Source of the DNA: Bacteroidota bacterium
GTDB lineage: Bacteria; Bacteroidota; Bacteroidia; Bacteroidales; Prolixibacteraceae
Assembly (NCBI GenBank): GCA_030695265.1
Contig: JAUYTA010000040.1
Span: forward strand, 1-10,048
Length of the DNA: 10,048 nt
Reading direction: 5' to 3'
The notes under the pieces are model-generated. The model saw only the letters and a list, made by a program, of their open reading frames with translations, was not told where the DNA came from and ran no database searches. A program made the position numbers and the translations under genes. Within the stretch, counting starts at the first letter, position 1. The number at the start of each line of letters is the position of its first letter. Of this stretch, positions 1 to 6,833 are shown piece after piece.

Positions 1-1503
1 GCGTTTTCCCCAAAGTCGCTCAAATTCCACTTTTCCGTAGGCAACAGTCGTTGGGCTGTAAAAGTACCATCCGGCGCCTTCTTGTTGCTGGCTCAGGCCA
101 AAGCGACTTTCATTCTGCCTGAAATAACTCCGGTCCATCAATTGAGCCGCTTCGTCCTTTTTGGCTTTGGCTTCTTTCTCGGCAGCTTCCATGATCCATT
201 TATCGATCAACTTATTTCTTGAAGGTTCGTCCATTAATGCAATGCGCTGCAAACTGTCTTCACGTTCAACGGTGTAAATGTTGTCAGTCAGTCGGGTGAG
301 ACTGCGGTGACGATTTTCTATTTCCGGATAATTCGGATATTGATCATCGATCACCACCATCGCGCTGTCGTAATAGCTCTGCGAATTTTTGTAGTTCAGG
401 TCGTCAAAATATATTTGTGCAAGGGTGAGGCACGAGAGCGCGCGCTGGTACATATTGGTTGAACTCAGCGATGCTGATTTTATATATTCTTCAATCGCAA
501 GATCCCGTTTTCCTTCTTTCCTTGAAATATTGCCTATCGCAAAATAAATCTGATCACGGAATTCAAGGTTCTTTTTGTCGCGAAGCATTTTCCGGAGTTC
601 TTTTTTCAACTTTTCAGCATCGCCGGTTCCGGTAAAAGTGCCGGCAGCGCTGATGCGTGCGTTGAAAGCCATTGTGTATGGCGGGTTCATCCGGGTAACT
701 TCCCTGAAGGTTTCTGAGGCCTTTTCGGTATTGCCGGTTTCCTGGTACCATTGGGCCAAAATGTATTTGTAACGAAGCCTGTCCTGCTTTTTGTCGGCTT
801 GTTTTACAGCGATTGACAGGAAAGGAATTCCTTCGGTGTATAAAAGTTGTTTGGCATAGTAATCAGAGGTGACTGCGGCCAGTTCTCCGTCGAGCTTCCG
901 TGGAAAAGTTTCGTCCATTTGCAACAACTGGATCAACTCATAAGCTTCAACATAACGCTCAAGTTCAGTATAACAACGAATCAGCCAGATGTTTGCAACA
1001 TGCTTGTTCGGATCGTCTTCGAACTTTCGCACCACGTAAGAGAAATTCTCGATGGCTGCCGCAAAATTGTGCTGGTAGTAATAGGCTTTTCCCATCAGAA
1101 TATAGGCATCATCAACCCAATTATTGAATTCTTCCTGACTGGCAAATTTGATGTAGGATTTACTCTGGTTTTTTCTGCGTTTTAGTTTTTTTGTGATCGA
1201 GTGCGACTGTATCAGTTTCGAGCCTTTCAGCACTGCATTGTCCATATCGCCTGTTGCAGCTGTGGCCGTGGTTGGGTTGCTCGATTTGTAGATTGGCAAA
1301 ACCTTGGAAAAATCATCTTCCACCGATTTGTTGACCTTTTCAACACCGGCACGAAGGCTTTCCCTTCCGTTGAAATATACATTGTAATGGGCAGTAACAT
1401 TGTTATAGGCACGCGATACAACTGTATTTTTTTCAGTTGAACAACCTGCCAGAATTAACAACACCACAACAAAAAATATGCGATATGAAAACCGTTTTCC
1501 CAA
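1..1503 (-). CDS. porW: Type IX secretion lipoprotein, PorW/SprE family (C-terminus beyond window)
   Basis: The minus strand is open from 1503 to the window edge (501 codons, no stop). The first 21 residues form a lipoprotein signal: GKRFSYR, a hydrophobic run, then the lipobox LILAGC with the lipidated Cys at 21. Next comes YNNVTAHYNVYFNG (33-46), which I recognise as the conserved N-terminal stretch of PorW/SprE. TPR-like helical pairs follow from about residue 130 (DDAYILMGKAYYYQHNFAAA) to at least 360. Family knowledge: PorW/SprE is an outer-membrane TPR lipoprotein needed for T9SS secretion and, in gliders, motility; it is thought to link the periplasmic ring to the translocon. Family members are usually about 850 residues or more, so roughly the C-terminal 40% is missing here only because of the window edge. 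The start is unusual: between the in-frame TAG near 1567 and the signal peptide there is no ATG or GTG, so I chose TTG at 1503-1501. The family call rests on recalled motifs, not a search. Confidence 0.82.
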   Translation of the reverse strand, partial: MGKRFSYRIFFVVVLLILAGCSTEKNTVVSRAYNNVTAHYNVYFNGRESLRAGVEKVNKSVEDDFSKVLPIYKSSNPTTATAATGDMDNAVLKGSKLIQSHSITKKLKRRKNQSKSYIKFASQEEFNNWVDDAYILMGKAYYYQHNFAAAIENFSYVVRKFEDDPNKHVANIWLIRCYTELERYVEAYELIQLLQMDETFPRKLDGELAAVTSDYYAKQLLYTEGIPFLSIAVKQADKKQDRLRYKYILAQWYQETGNTEKASETFREVTRMNPPYTMAFNARISAAGTFTGTGDAEKLKKELRKMLRDKKNLEFRDQIYFAIGNISRKEGKRDLAIEEYIKSASLSSTNMYQRALSCLTLAQIYFDDLNYKNSQSYYDSAMVVIDDQYPNYPEIENRHRSLTRLTDNIYTVEREDSLQRIALMDEPSRNKLIDKWIMEAAEKEAKAKKDEAAQLMDRSYFRQNESRFGLSQQQEGAGWYFYSPTTVAYGKVEFERLWGKR

Positions 1504-1719
1504 TAGCTGAGTTTTGAATGACTTTAGGATAAACTGCCAATTCGGAATAATATTGTATAAAACTCCCTAGAAAATGCAGGTTTCTTCTGTCAAAATGCGT
1601 TTATTTATAAGCCTGCAATATTACAAACTTTCGTTGAAAGGAACATGTTGTTCATTGCTTTTCCTGACTTGAGTAAAAAGGAATAATTGAATTTAATGGA
1701 TAACAGTAATATTACCCAA

Positions 1720-1807
1720 TGTCATAAAAGTCACTCAATTGTCATTTGGTAGTCATTAAGTTGCCAGGGAATGACAACAGAATGACAATAAATGACTACA
1801 ACTGACT
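1720..1807. promoter_or_regulatory. Symmetric array of eight GTCA/TGAC units, Pho-box-like operator candidate
   Basis: Four GTCA units on the plus strand start at 1721, 1730, 1741 and 1752; four TGAC units (GTCA on the minus strand) start at 1772, 1783, 1793 and 1803. All mirror pairs centre within half a base of 1763.5, and neighbours lie 9-11 bp apart, about one helical turn. The inner arms (1738-1757 and 1770-1789) are inverted repeats matching at 17 of 20 positions around a 12-base spacer. Each inner arm reads TTGTCAT, 4 bases, then TAGTCAT or TTGTCAT, which is the layout of a PhoB box (two 7-mers related to CTGTCAT, period 11). The layout is seen directly. Binding by a PhoB/OmpR-family regulator is inference. 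The nearest recognised promoter element is more than 100 bp away, so the target promoter is uncertain. Confidence 0.55.
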
Positions 1808-1866
1808 GATGCAGAATGCTGTATAGGTGCATAACCGGATATTCATATTGAATTAACCGGCAAGGT

Positions 1867-1920
1867 GTGAATCATGTAACATTTTTTACAAGTTATATAA
1901 CAATTAGATCAATGATTCAC
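1867..1920. repeat. 9-bp inverted repeat abutting the patatin promoter
   Basis: GTGAATCAT at 1867-1875 and its exact reverse complement ATGATTCAC at 1912-1920 are separated by 36 AT-rich bases. Allowing a 2-base insertion, the match extends outward through GGTG on the left and CACC on the right. The right arm ends two bases before the -7 box at 1923, so an operator role is possible. No regulator is suggested by the sequence. Confidence 0.4.
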
Positions 1921-1922
1921 CT

Positions 1923-1930
1923 TAACTTTG
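1923..1930 (+). promoter_or_regulatory. Bacteroidota -7 box upstream of the patatin gene
   Basis: TAACTTTG matches the Bacteroidota primary-sigma -7 consensus TAnnTTTG exactly and lies 23 bases before the ATG at 1954, giving a leader of roughly 20 bases. No TTTG or TTG is visible at the expected -33 position (about 1898-1903), so the call rests on one element and its placement. Confidence 0.5.
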
Positions 1931-1953
1931 TGCCGTTAATACATTAACAATCC

Positions 1954-2781
1954 ATGCACGAGAACCTAAAACCCTATAAATTCGGCATTTCACTTAGTGG
2001 AGGCGGAGCCAGGGGCATTGTTCACATTGGGGTGCTCGAAGCCCTTCATAAATATGGTATCCGACCCGAAATTATTTCAGGAGCAAGTGCAGGAGCGCTG
2101 GTGGGCGTTTTTTATGCCGCTGGCATGGAACCTTTGCAGATTTTGGAATTGGTGAAGGCCAACAAAATGGTGAAGATGTTCAAATGGCAAATGCCCTCAA
2201 ACGGATTGATTGACATCAAGAAGGTTTTGTCGCTCCTGGAAATGAATATTGAAAAGGATGATTTTGCAAGCCTTAAAAAACCATTTTATTGTTCTGTCGT
2301 AAACCTCAACAGTGGTCATTCTGAAATTAAGCATGAAGGCAAACTGTTTCAATGGGTATTGGCTTCAGCGTCGATTCCGATTATATTCGAGCCGCAGGTA
2401 ATCGACGGAAATTCTTACGTCGATGGTGGCTTGCTCAACAATCTGCCGGTTGACTGTATTCGAAATCAATGCCGGATACTGATTGGTGTGCATGTGAACC
2501 ACAACGGTACACAGGAGAATATTTCAGGAATAAAAGCAGTTGCAGAAAGGACTTTCCGTTTGGCAATGAGCCAGAATGTAAGGGAAAGCCTAACCAAATG
2601 CGATTTCGTGATCGACCCGCCTGAAACAAGAAAATTCAATACGTTCGACTTTAAGAAAGCCGATGAGCTCTTCCGGATTGGATTCGAGGAAACAGAAAAA
2701 AGGATACTTGAAATGTTCGATTCAATTGATTTGAGCCAGATTATTCAGGAAACCAGCCGCAAGGCAATAAAGGATATTTAA
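1954..2781 (+). CDS. Patatin-like phospholipase
   Basis: This 275-residue protein is a lipid acyl hydrolase of the patatin fold (Ser-Asp dyad). All three signature elements are present in order: the oxyanion-hole loop GGGARG at 16-21, the nucleophile elbow GASAG at 43-47 with catalytic Ser45, and the DGG motif with catalytic Asp157, followed by LLNNLPVD as in bacterial RssA-like members. There is no signal peptide or transmembrane segment, so it is probably cytoplasmic or peripheral on the inner face of the membrane. Its length is typical of single-domain bacterial patatins. The ATG start is well placed behind a -7 box. The next gene begins 35 bases downstream on the same strand without an obvious terminator, so the two may be co-transcribed. 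The substrate (phospholipid or other acyl ester) cannot be read from the sequence. Confidence 0.92.
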   Translation: MHENLKPYKFGISLSGGGARGIVHIGVLEALHKYGIRPEIISGASAGALVGVFYAAGMEPLQILELVKANKMVKMFKWQMPSNGLIDIKKVLSLLEMNIEKDDFASLKKPFYCSVVNLNSGHSEIKHEGKLFQWVLASASIPIIFEPQVIDGNSYVDGGLLNNLPVDCIRNQCRILIGVHVNHNGTQENISGIKAVAERTFRLAMSQNVRESLTKCDFVIDPPETRKFNTFDFKKADELFRIGFEETEKRILEMFDSIDLSQIIQETSRKAIKDI

Positions 2782-2816
2782 AACACGTTTTTTTTACACT
2801 TTAAATTTTGATACAA

Positions 2817-3683
2817 ATGAAAAAGTTACTATTTATTTTGTCAGTTGTTGTGCTTACTTCATGTGGTCAGCACAAAAAGGAGGTTGCACGCATGCAAGCC
2901 GTACAAGATAGCATTGCACAATTGGCTGTGCAAAAAGACGCTTCAATTCTGGAGTTATTGGGCGATATGAACGAAATACAAGCAAACCTGGATTCAATTA
3001 AAACCCTTGAAAAAATCGTTTCCGTTCAAACTTCATCAGGTGGAGAGTTAAAATCGGTTGCCAAAAAACGCATCGCCGAAGACATTGCACAGATCAATAG
3101 CCTGCTTCAGAAAAATAAAGAACTGGTAAAAAACCTTCAGGCAAAACTCCGCGCATCGAACACCAGAATTGCGGAAGTCGAAAAAATGATGGCGCTGCTG
3201 AACAAACAAATGGGTGACAAAGATTCGGAAATTGCCGTTTTGAAAATGGAGCTTAACAATCTGAATGTTAATGTTGCCGGGCTGAAAGAAGAAATAGAGG
3301 TGATAACAGCAGAAAGCGAACAAACCATTATGGAAAAAAATCAGGCCATTGAAGCGCAGGTAATTGCAATGAACACTGCCTATTATGCCTTCGGAACAAA
3401 AAAAGAACTGGAAGAAAAGAATGTAATTGAAAAAGAAGGTGGCTTTTTGGGACTTGGAAAGACCCTCAAAATGAAGAAGGATTTTAACCGCGATTATTTC
3501 ATGAGAATTGATATCCGCGAGTTTAACCAGTTACCGTTGAATACAAAGAAAGCCAAAGTGGTTACTTTTCATCCTGCCGAAACATATCACCTGACAGGCG
3601 ATAAAACTGTTGAAAGTCTGGTAATCGATCAACCTTCAGAATTCTGGAAAGCATCGAAATACCTGCTGATTGTAGTTGAATAA
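2817..3683 (+). CDS. Coiled-coil lipoprotein of a Bacteroidota-type family
   Basis: This is a 288-residue lipoprotein. The signal peptide MKKLLFILSVVVLTSC has lipobox LTSC with Cys16 as lipid anchor. Residues from about 20 to 190 are a charged, Ala/Leu/Lys/Glu-rich heptad-like helix, predicted coiled coil. A compact C-terminal domain of about 95 residues begins at YYAFGTKKELEEKNVIEKEG and contains GGFLGLGKTLKMKKDFNRDY and the final FWKASKYLLIVVE. I recall this C-terminal pattern from many Bacteroidota lipoproteins, some possibly annotated as Cbp1-type collagen-binding adhesins; that link is weak memory and I do not rely on it. The ATG at 2817 is preferred to an in-frame TTG at 2808 because it starts the signal peptide cleanly. 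It follows the patatin gene by 35 bases and ends before a strong terminator. Function is unknown; an envelope location, probably outer membrane, is likely. Confidence 0.8.
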   Translation: MKKLLFILSVVVLTSCGQHKKEVARMQAVQDSIAQLAVQKDASILELLGDMNEIQANLDSIKTLEKIVSVQTSSGGELKSVAKKRIAEDIAQINSLLQKNKELVKNLQAKLRASNTRIAEVEKMMALLNKQMGDKDSEIAVLKMELNNLNVNVAGLKEEIEVITAESEQTIMEKNQAIEAQVIAMNTAYYAFGTKKELEEKNVIEKEGGFLGLGKTLKMKKDFNRDYFMRIDIREFNQLPLNTKKAKVVTFHPAETYHLTGDKTVESLVIDQPSEFWKASKYLLIVVE

Positions 3684-3705
3684 TTTATTGGAAACTATAA
3701 AACTC

Positions 3706-3735
3706 AAAAGAGGCTCCGGAAACGGAGCCTCTTTT
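3706..3735. terminator. Bidirectional intrinsic terminator between convergent genes
   Basis: A perfect 13-bp stem (AAAAGAGGCTCCG, 3706-3718, pairing with 3723-3735) closes a GAAA tetraloop and is flanked by A-runs and T-runs on both sides. It lies 22 bases after the lipoprotein stop and 14 bases after the pyrC stop on the other strand, so it can end transcription from both sides. Confidence 0.92.
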
Positions 3736-3749
3736 GATTTTTATAAATA

Positions 3750-5093
3750 CTACCGGTTAAACTTCAGCCTTTTCCCCTGTATTCCTGAAACAACATTTCC
3801 ATCAGCATAAACCATGTTGCCATTCACAAAAGTATGGGTTACCTTGTGCGTGAATTCTGTTCCGTCGAAGGGCGACCAGCCGCATTTGTAAAGTATATTT
3901 TCAGGAGAAACCACCCACGATTGTGACGGATCAACCACCCCCCAATCAGCATAAGATCCCTCGCGGATATATCCGCGTCGGTCGATGCGGAACAGGTCTG
4001 CCGGGGCGTGGCACATTTTTTCGATCACTTTTTCGAGCGGAATCATTCCTTTCCGGCTCATTTCGAGCATGGCTACCAGCGAATGCTGCACCAGCGGACC
4101 GCCTGACGGCGCTTTAAAATACGAATGTTCTTTTTCCTGAAGGGTATGCGGGGCATGATCGGTAGCCACCACATCAATTTTATCGTCAAGTAAAGCTTTC
4201 CAAAGTGCAGCTTTATCGGCAGGCGATTTAATGGCCGGGTTCCATTTTATAAAGTTACCATGTGCAATGTAATCGGTTTCGTCGAACCACAAATGATGCA
4301 CGCAAACTTCAGCAGTAATGAGCTTTTCAGCAACTGGTCCCGGAGCAAAAAGTTTCATTTCATCAGCAGTTGAAAGGTGCAAAACATGCAGCCTGGTTCC
4401 ATATTTGGTAGCCAGTTCTACGGCTTTCGACGACGATTTGAAACAGGCTTCGGCACTGCGTATTTTTGGATGGGCTGAAATTGGCACATAATCGCCGTAT
4501 TTTTCGCGGTAAATGGTGGTATTCAGGATGATTGTCGGTTCGTCCTCGCAATGTGTTGCGATCAGCAATTTGGTATTTCTGAAAATTTCTGAAAGTACTT
4601 CGTTGTTGTCAACCAGCATATTTCCGGTTGACGAACCCATGAATATTTTTATTCCACAAACATCGGAACCATTGGTTTTCAGCACTTCGTCCAGATTGTC
4701 GTTGGTGGCGCCCATGTAAAATGAATAATTGGCAGCCGAAACTTCGGCAGCACGCTGGTATTTCAGTTCAAGTATTTCCTGGGTTACTGCCTGCGGATTG
4801 GTGTTTGGCATTTCCATGTACGAAGTCACTCCACCGGCAACGGCAGCCCTCGATTCGGTTGCAATTTCGCCTTTGTGTGTCAGACCCGGTTCGCGAAAAT
4901 GCACCTGATCGTCGATGGCTCCCGGAACCAGGTATTTGCCATTTGCATCAATCACTTTTGCACCGTGTACGAATTCATCCGGAATATTATCACCGGAGAA
5001 AACTTTGGCAATCAATTCTCCATCAATCAGTACAGCTCCGCTAAAAATCTGTCCTTCATTGATGATCCGGGCATTTTTAATGAGTGTCTTCAT
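3750..5093 (-). CDS. pyrC: Dihydroorotase (Bacteroidota-type, amidohydrolase superfamily)
   Basis: This 447-residue cytoplasmic enzyme catalyses the reversible cyclisation of N-carbamoyl-aspartate to dihydroorotate, the third step of de novo pyrimidine synthesis. The N-terminal small beta domain leads into the metal motif DDQVHFREPG (61-70), then substrate-binding MPNTNP (95-100), KIFMGSSTG (149-157; Lys149 is a candidate carboxylated metal bridge), THCEDE (180-185, His181), LHVLHLST (235-242, His239) and ATDHAPHT (310-317, Asp312). Length fits full-length dihydroorotases. Odd point: the first His of the usual HxH pair is Gln63 here, while His65 is kept; I recall the same Gln in other Bacteroidota enzymes. 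The start MKTLIKNARI at 5093 is chosen over an in-frame ATG at 5165 because the 24-residue extension would run into the mannosyltransferase gene and lacks family character. It starts 11 bases after that gene's stop, so the two are very likely one operon. Confidence 0.93.
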   Translation of the reverse strand: MKTLIKNARIINEGQIFSGAVLIDGELIAKVFSGDNIPDEFVHGAKVIDANGKYLVPGAIDDQVHFREPGLTHKGEIATESRAAVAGGVTSYMEMPNTNPQAVTQEILELKYQRAAEVSAANYSFYMGATNDNLDEVLKTNGSDVCGIKIFMGSSTGNMLVDNNEVLSEIFRNTKLLIATHCEDEPTIILNTTIYREKYGDYVPISAHPKIRSAEACFKSSSKAVELATKYGTRLHVLHLSTADEMKLFAPGPVAEKLITAEVCVHHLWFDETDYIAHGNFIKWNPAIKSPADKAALWKALLDDKIDVVATDHAPHTLQEKEHSYFKAPSGGPLVQHSLVAMLEMSRKGMIPLEKVIEKMCHAPADLFRIDRRGYIREGSYADWGVVDPSQSWVVSPENILYKCGWSPFDGTEFTHKVTHTFVNGNMVYADGNVVSGIQGKRLKFNR

Positions 5094-5104
5094 ATCTTGT
5101 GTTT

Positions 5105-5842
5105 TTAAATTGCTTTTTCGTAACGAATAAACCAACTTCTGATCTTCATTTTCAGGACGCCCCAAAGCGCTTCGTTAAAAATGCCACCGCTCATTTTCGA
5201 AGCTCCCCGTGTGCGATCTTTGAAAATGATGGGCACTTCAACTATTTTAAATCCGTGTTTCCAGGTTTTAAATTTCATTTCAATCTGAAACCCGTAACCT
5301 TTCAGCCGGATGTTGTCAAAGTCGATGGTTTCCAGAACTTTCCGGTGGTAACATTTAAACCCGGCAGTGGTGTCCATTATTTTCATTCCGGTAATTGTTC
5401 GCACATACATCGAAGCAATGTATGACATCAGCACCCGGCCAAGTGGCCAGTTTATTACGTTTATTCCTGAAATATAGCGCGATCCGATTGCAAGACTGGC
5501 ATTTTGCTGGGTACAGGCAGCGTACAATTTTTCCAGATATCTCGGATTGTGTGAAAAATCGCAGTCCATCTCAAAAATATATTCGTACGGACGTGCCAAT
5601 GCCCAGTGAAATCCGGCCAGATATGCTTTTCCGAGTCCCTCTTTCCCTGCCCGTTTCAGTATATGAAGCCTGTCCGAAAATTCAGGAATAAGCCGATCAA
5701 CAATTTCAGCAGTTCCATCCGGCGAATTATCGTCGATAATTAACACCTGAAAAGGCGTTTTCAACGAAAATACTTTGCGAATCATTCGTTCGACGTTTTC
5801 TTTTTCGTTGTAGGTGGGGATTAGTACCAGATTTTGATGCAC
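5105..5842 (-). CDS. Polyprenol monophosphomannose synthase, GT2 family (DPM1-like)
   Basis: This 245-residue family 2 glycosyltransferase probably transfers mannose (or another hexose) from a GDP-sugar to polyprenyl phosphate on the cytoplasmic face of the inner membrane. Visible motifs: LIPTYNEKENV (7-17), LIIDDNSPDGTAEIV (34-48) for nucleotide binding, KEGLGKAYLAGF (67-78), the DxD motif MDCDFSH (92-98, Asp93/Asp95), GSRY and the late DTTAGFKCY and KDRTRGASKM segments typical of DPM1-type enzymes. It has no C-terminal membrane helices, unlike longer bacterial members, and matches the short soluble DPM1 form in length. The start is GTG at 5842-5840; the roughly 40 bases before it hold no in-frame ATG and PTYNE sits at the usual distance from residue 1. 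A weak -7-like TATTTTCG lies at 5874-5867. It is the promoter-proximal gene of a probable pair with pyrC. The exact donor sugar cannot be read from the sequence. Confidence 0.87.
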   Translation of the reverse strand: MHQNLVLIPTYNEKENVERMIRKVFSLKTPFQVLIIDDNSPDGTAEIVDRLIPEFSDRLHILKRAGKEGLGKAYLAGFHWALARPYEYIFEMDCDFSHNPRYLEKLYAACTQQNASLAIGSRYISGINVINWPLGRVLMSYIASMYVRTITGMKIMDTTAGFKCYHRKVLETIDFDNIRLKGYGFQIEMKFKTWKHGFKIVEVPIIFKDRTRGASKMSGGIFNEALWGVLKMKIRSWFIRYEKAI

Positions 5843-5956
5843 GCTGAATGGTTTTAAATTTTTATACGAAAATACTTCTTTTTATGGATAGCATCCCTTA
5901 TTCAGAAAATGTTTAACAATTATTGAGACTTCTATACTACATGTCACTACACTTTA

Positions 5957-5994
5957 TTATTATTAATGATGGATTTAATACGTTATTATTAATG
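5957..5994. repeat. Pair of 12-bp direct repeats upstream of the AT-rich cassette
   Basis: TTATTATTAATG occurs at 5957-5968 and again at 5983-5994 (period 26). Between them, TAATA-CGT-TATTA (5976-5988) is a short palindrome. They lie just before the -7 box at 6004, so a regulatory role for the cassette promoter is possible, but the sequence is simple AT-rich DNA and chance is a real alternative. Confidence 0.3.
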
Positions 5995-6003
5995 TTTATG
6001 GAT

Positions 6004-6011
6004 TACTTTTG
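6004..6011 (+). promoter_or_regulatory. -7 box for the AT-rich three-ORF cassette
   Basis: TACTTTTG matches TAnnTTTG and lies 72 bases before the ATG at 6084. No clear TTTG or TTG is seen about 19-21 bases upstream. It is the only full consensus match I found between the two divergent transcription units, so it is the best candidate promoter for the cassette. Confidence 0.42.
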
Positions 6012-6083
6012 CAAAGTATTAGGACATTTTATTATTTTCGTATATAAAAATACCTTTAACAAATTTAATAACCGACAAAAGTG

Positions 6084-6833
6084 ATGCAATCAAACTGGCC
6101 TGTTTTAAATTCACCTCCAGTAATATTGGCAATATTTCAGCTTAAATTCGCTTCTTCAGATGATCGTGAGTTAAGTAAAATGATTGCTAATGACAAGGTT
6201 ATTAAATTAATGTTTCCTATCCGGTCTGACAATTATCATTCTGATATTGATGTTCATGGTACACCAGCTCCAGGTATATCTACTCTAAGTGCTAAGGCTA
6301 ATACGAAAATTAGCTCTTACATTTATTTTTCTCAAGACAAAGAGAGAAAGTTAATAATTGAAAAGGACAGTGTAATCTTCATCAGCGAAAGTGCATATTC
6401 AGGTTGGGATTCTTTTAAGAAGGAAGTTCAAGAAAGTATTACTATGCTCGTGGGGCAATTGGAGGATCGTTATATTGAAAGAACATCAATTCGATTTGTA
6501 AATAAATTTTCTCTTGATTCATTTGAGGATCCTTTAGATTATTTTACGAAGATGATTTCTACAGAATCTGAGGCGATATACCCTTTAGTGAAATATGCAT
6601 TTCGAATAAATATTCAAGTTCCAGACTCAAATATTAGGGCAATCATTAATAATGCACTAGAACCAAACGGAACAGATAGTTACGATTATTACCTAGACAT
6701 TGATGTTCTAGATGATAGTCAGCTTAAATTTGACTTGCTTCTAATATCTAAACATATGGAACAAATTAGGGAAGTAAAAAACAAAATATTTTTTGACACG
6801 GTAAAACCTAAAACGTTAGCATTATGCAACTAA
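6084..6833 (+). CDS. TIGR04255-like family protein
   Basis: This 249-residue protein has no signal peptide or membrane helix. Its layout fits the sporadically distributed TIGR04255 family as I recall it: an N-terminal LNSPPVILAIFQLKF segment (roughly 9-23, the family's 'aPp+vea+f...f' opening), a strand-rich half with FISESAYSGWDSFKKEV, then ERTSIRFVNKF (the 'R+glRY+Nri' element) near residue 135, and a C-terminal helix ending KIFFDTVKPK near 237. The family has no established biochemical role. ATG at 6084 is preferred to the adjacent GTG at 6081. The gene is much more AT-rich than its flanks (15 of 60 G+C at 6301-6360) and overlaps the next ORF by 10 bases (ATGCAACTAA), which indicates translational coupling. 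Composition and its place between two native units suggest horizontal transfer. Family assignment is from memory of motifs and needs an HMM search. Confidence 0.66.
   Translation: MQSNWPVLNSPPVILAIFQLKFASSDDRELSKMIANDKVIKLMFPIRSDNYHSDIDVHGTPAPGISTLSAKANTKISSYIYFSQDKERKLIIEKDSVIFISESAYSGWDSFKKEVQESITMLVGQLEDRYIERTSIRFVNKFSLDSFEDPLDYFTKMISTESEAIYPLVKYAFRINIQVPDSNIRAIINNALEPNGTDSYDYYLDIDVLDDSQLKFDLLLISKHMEQIREVKNKIFFDTVKPKTLALCN

Larger units (their letters stand above)
1504..1953. other. Divergent intergenic region between porW-like gene and patatin gene
   Basis: These 450 bases carry no credible ORF. They hold the GTCA/TGAC array (1720-1807), a short palindrome ATTCA-TAT-TGAAT (1841-1853) between two direct copies of TAACCGG (1832-1838 and 1854-1860), an inverted repeat (1867-1920) and a -7 box (1923-1930) just before the patatin gene. 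On the minus strand the best -7-like string towards the porW-like gene is AAAGTTTG at 1631-1624, one base from TAnnTTTG and without a matching -33 box, so that promoter is not placed. I see no tRNA-like or riboswitch-like structure. Confidence 0.75.

Noticed and set aside
575..1440. Plus-strand ORFs of 65-112 codons
   Set aside because: They are antisense to the porW-like TPR coding frame, which is continuous and has clear motifs.
1720..1807. CRISPR-like repeat array
   Set aside because: The repeated unit is only 4-7 bases with 4-7 base gaps and is arranged as a mirror image; there are no long repeats, spacers or cas genes.
2808..2816. TTG start for the coiled-coil lipoprotein
   Set aside because: ATG nine bases later gives a standard MKK signal peptide, so the TTG is not needed.
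4721..5044. Plus-strand ORF of 107 codons
   Set aside because: It is the antisense shadow of the dihydroorotase gene, with low-complexity, unlikely protein sequence.
5094..5165. N-terminal extension of dihydroorotase from ATG 5165
   Set aside because: It would overlap the mannosyltransferase gene and adds residues unlike the family; MKTLIKNARI at 5093 is the normal opening.
5957..5994. Direct repeats as an attachment site or target-site duplication of the AT-rich cassette
   Set aside because: Both copies are on the same side of the cassette, and I found no matching copy near 7400-7440; there is no integrase or transposase.
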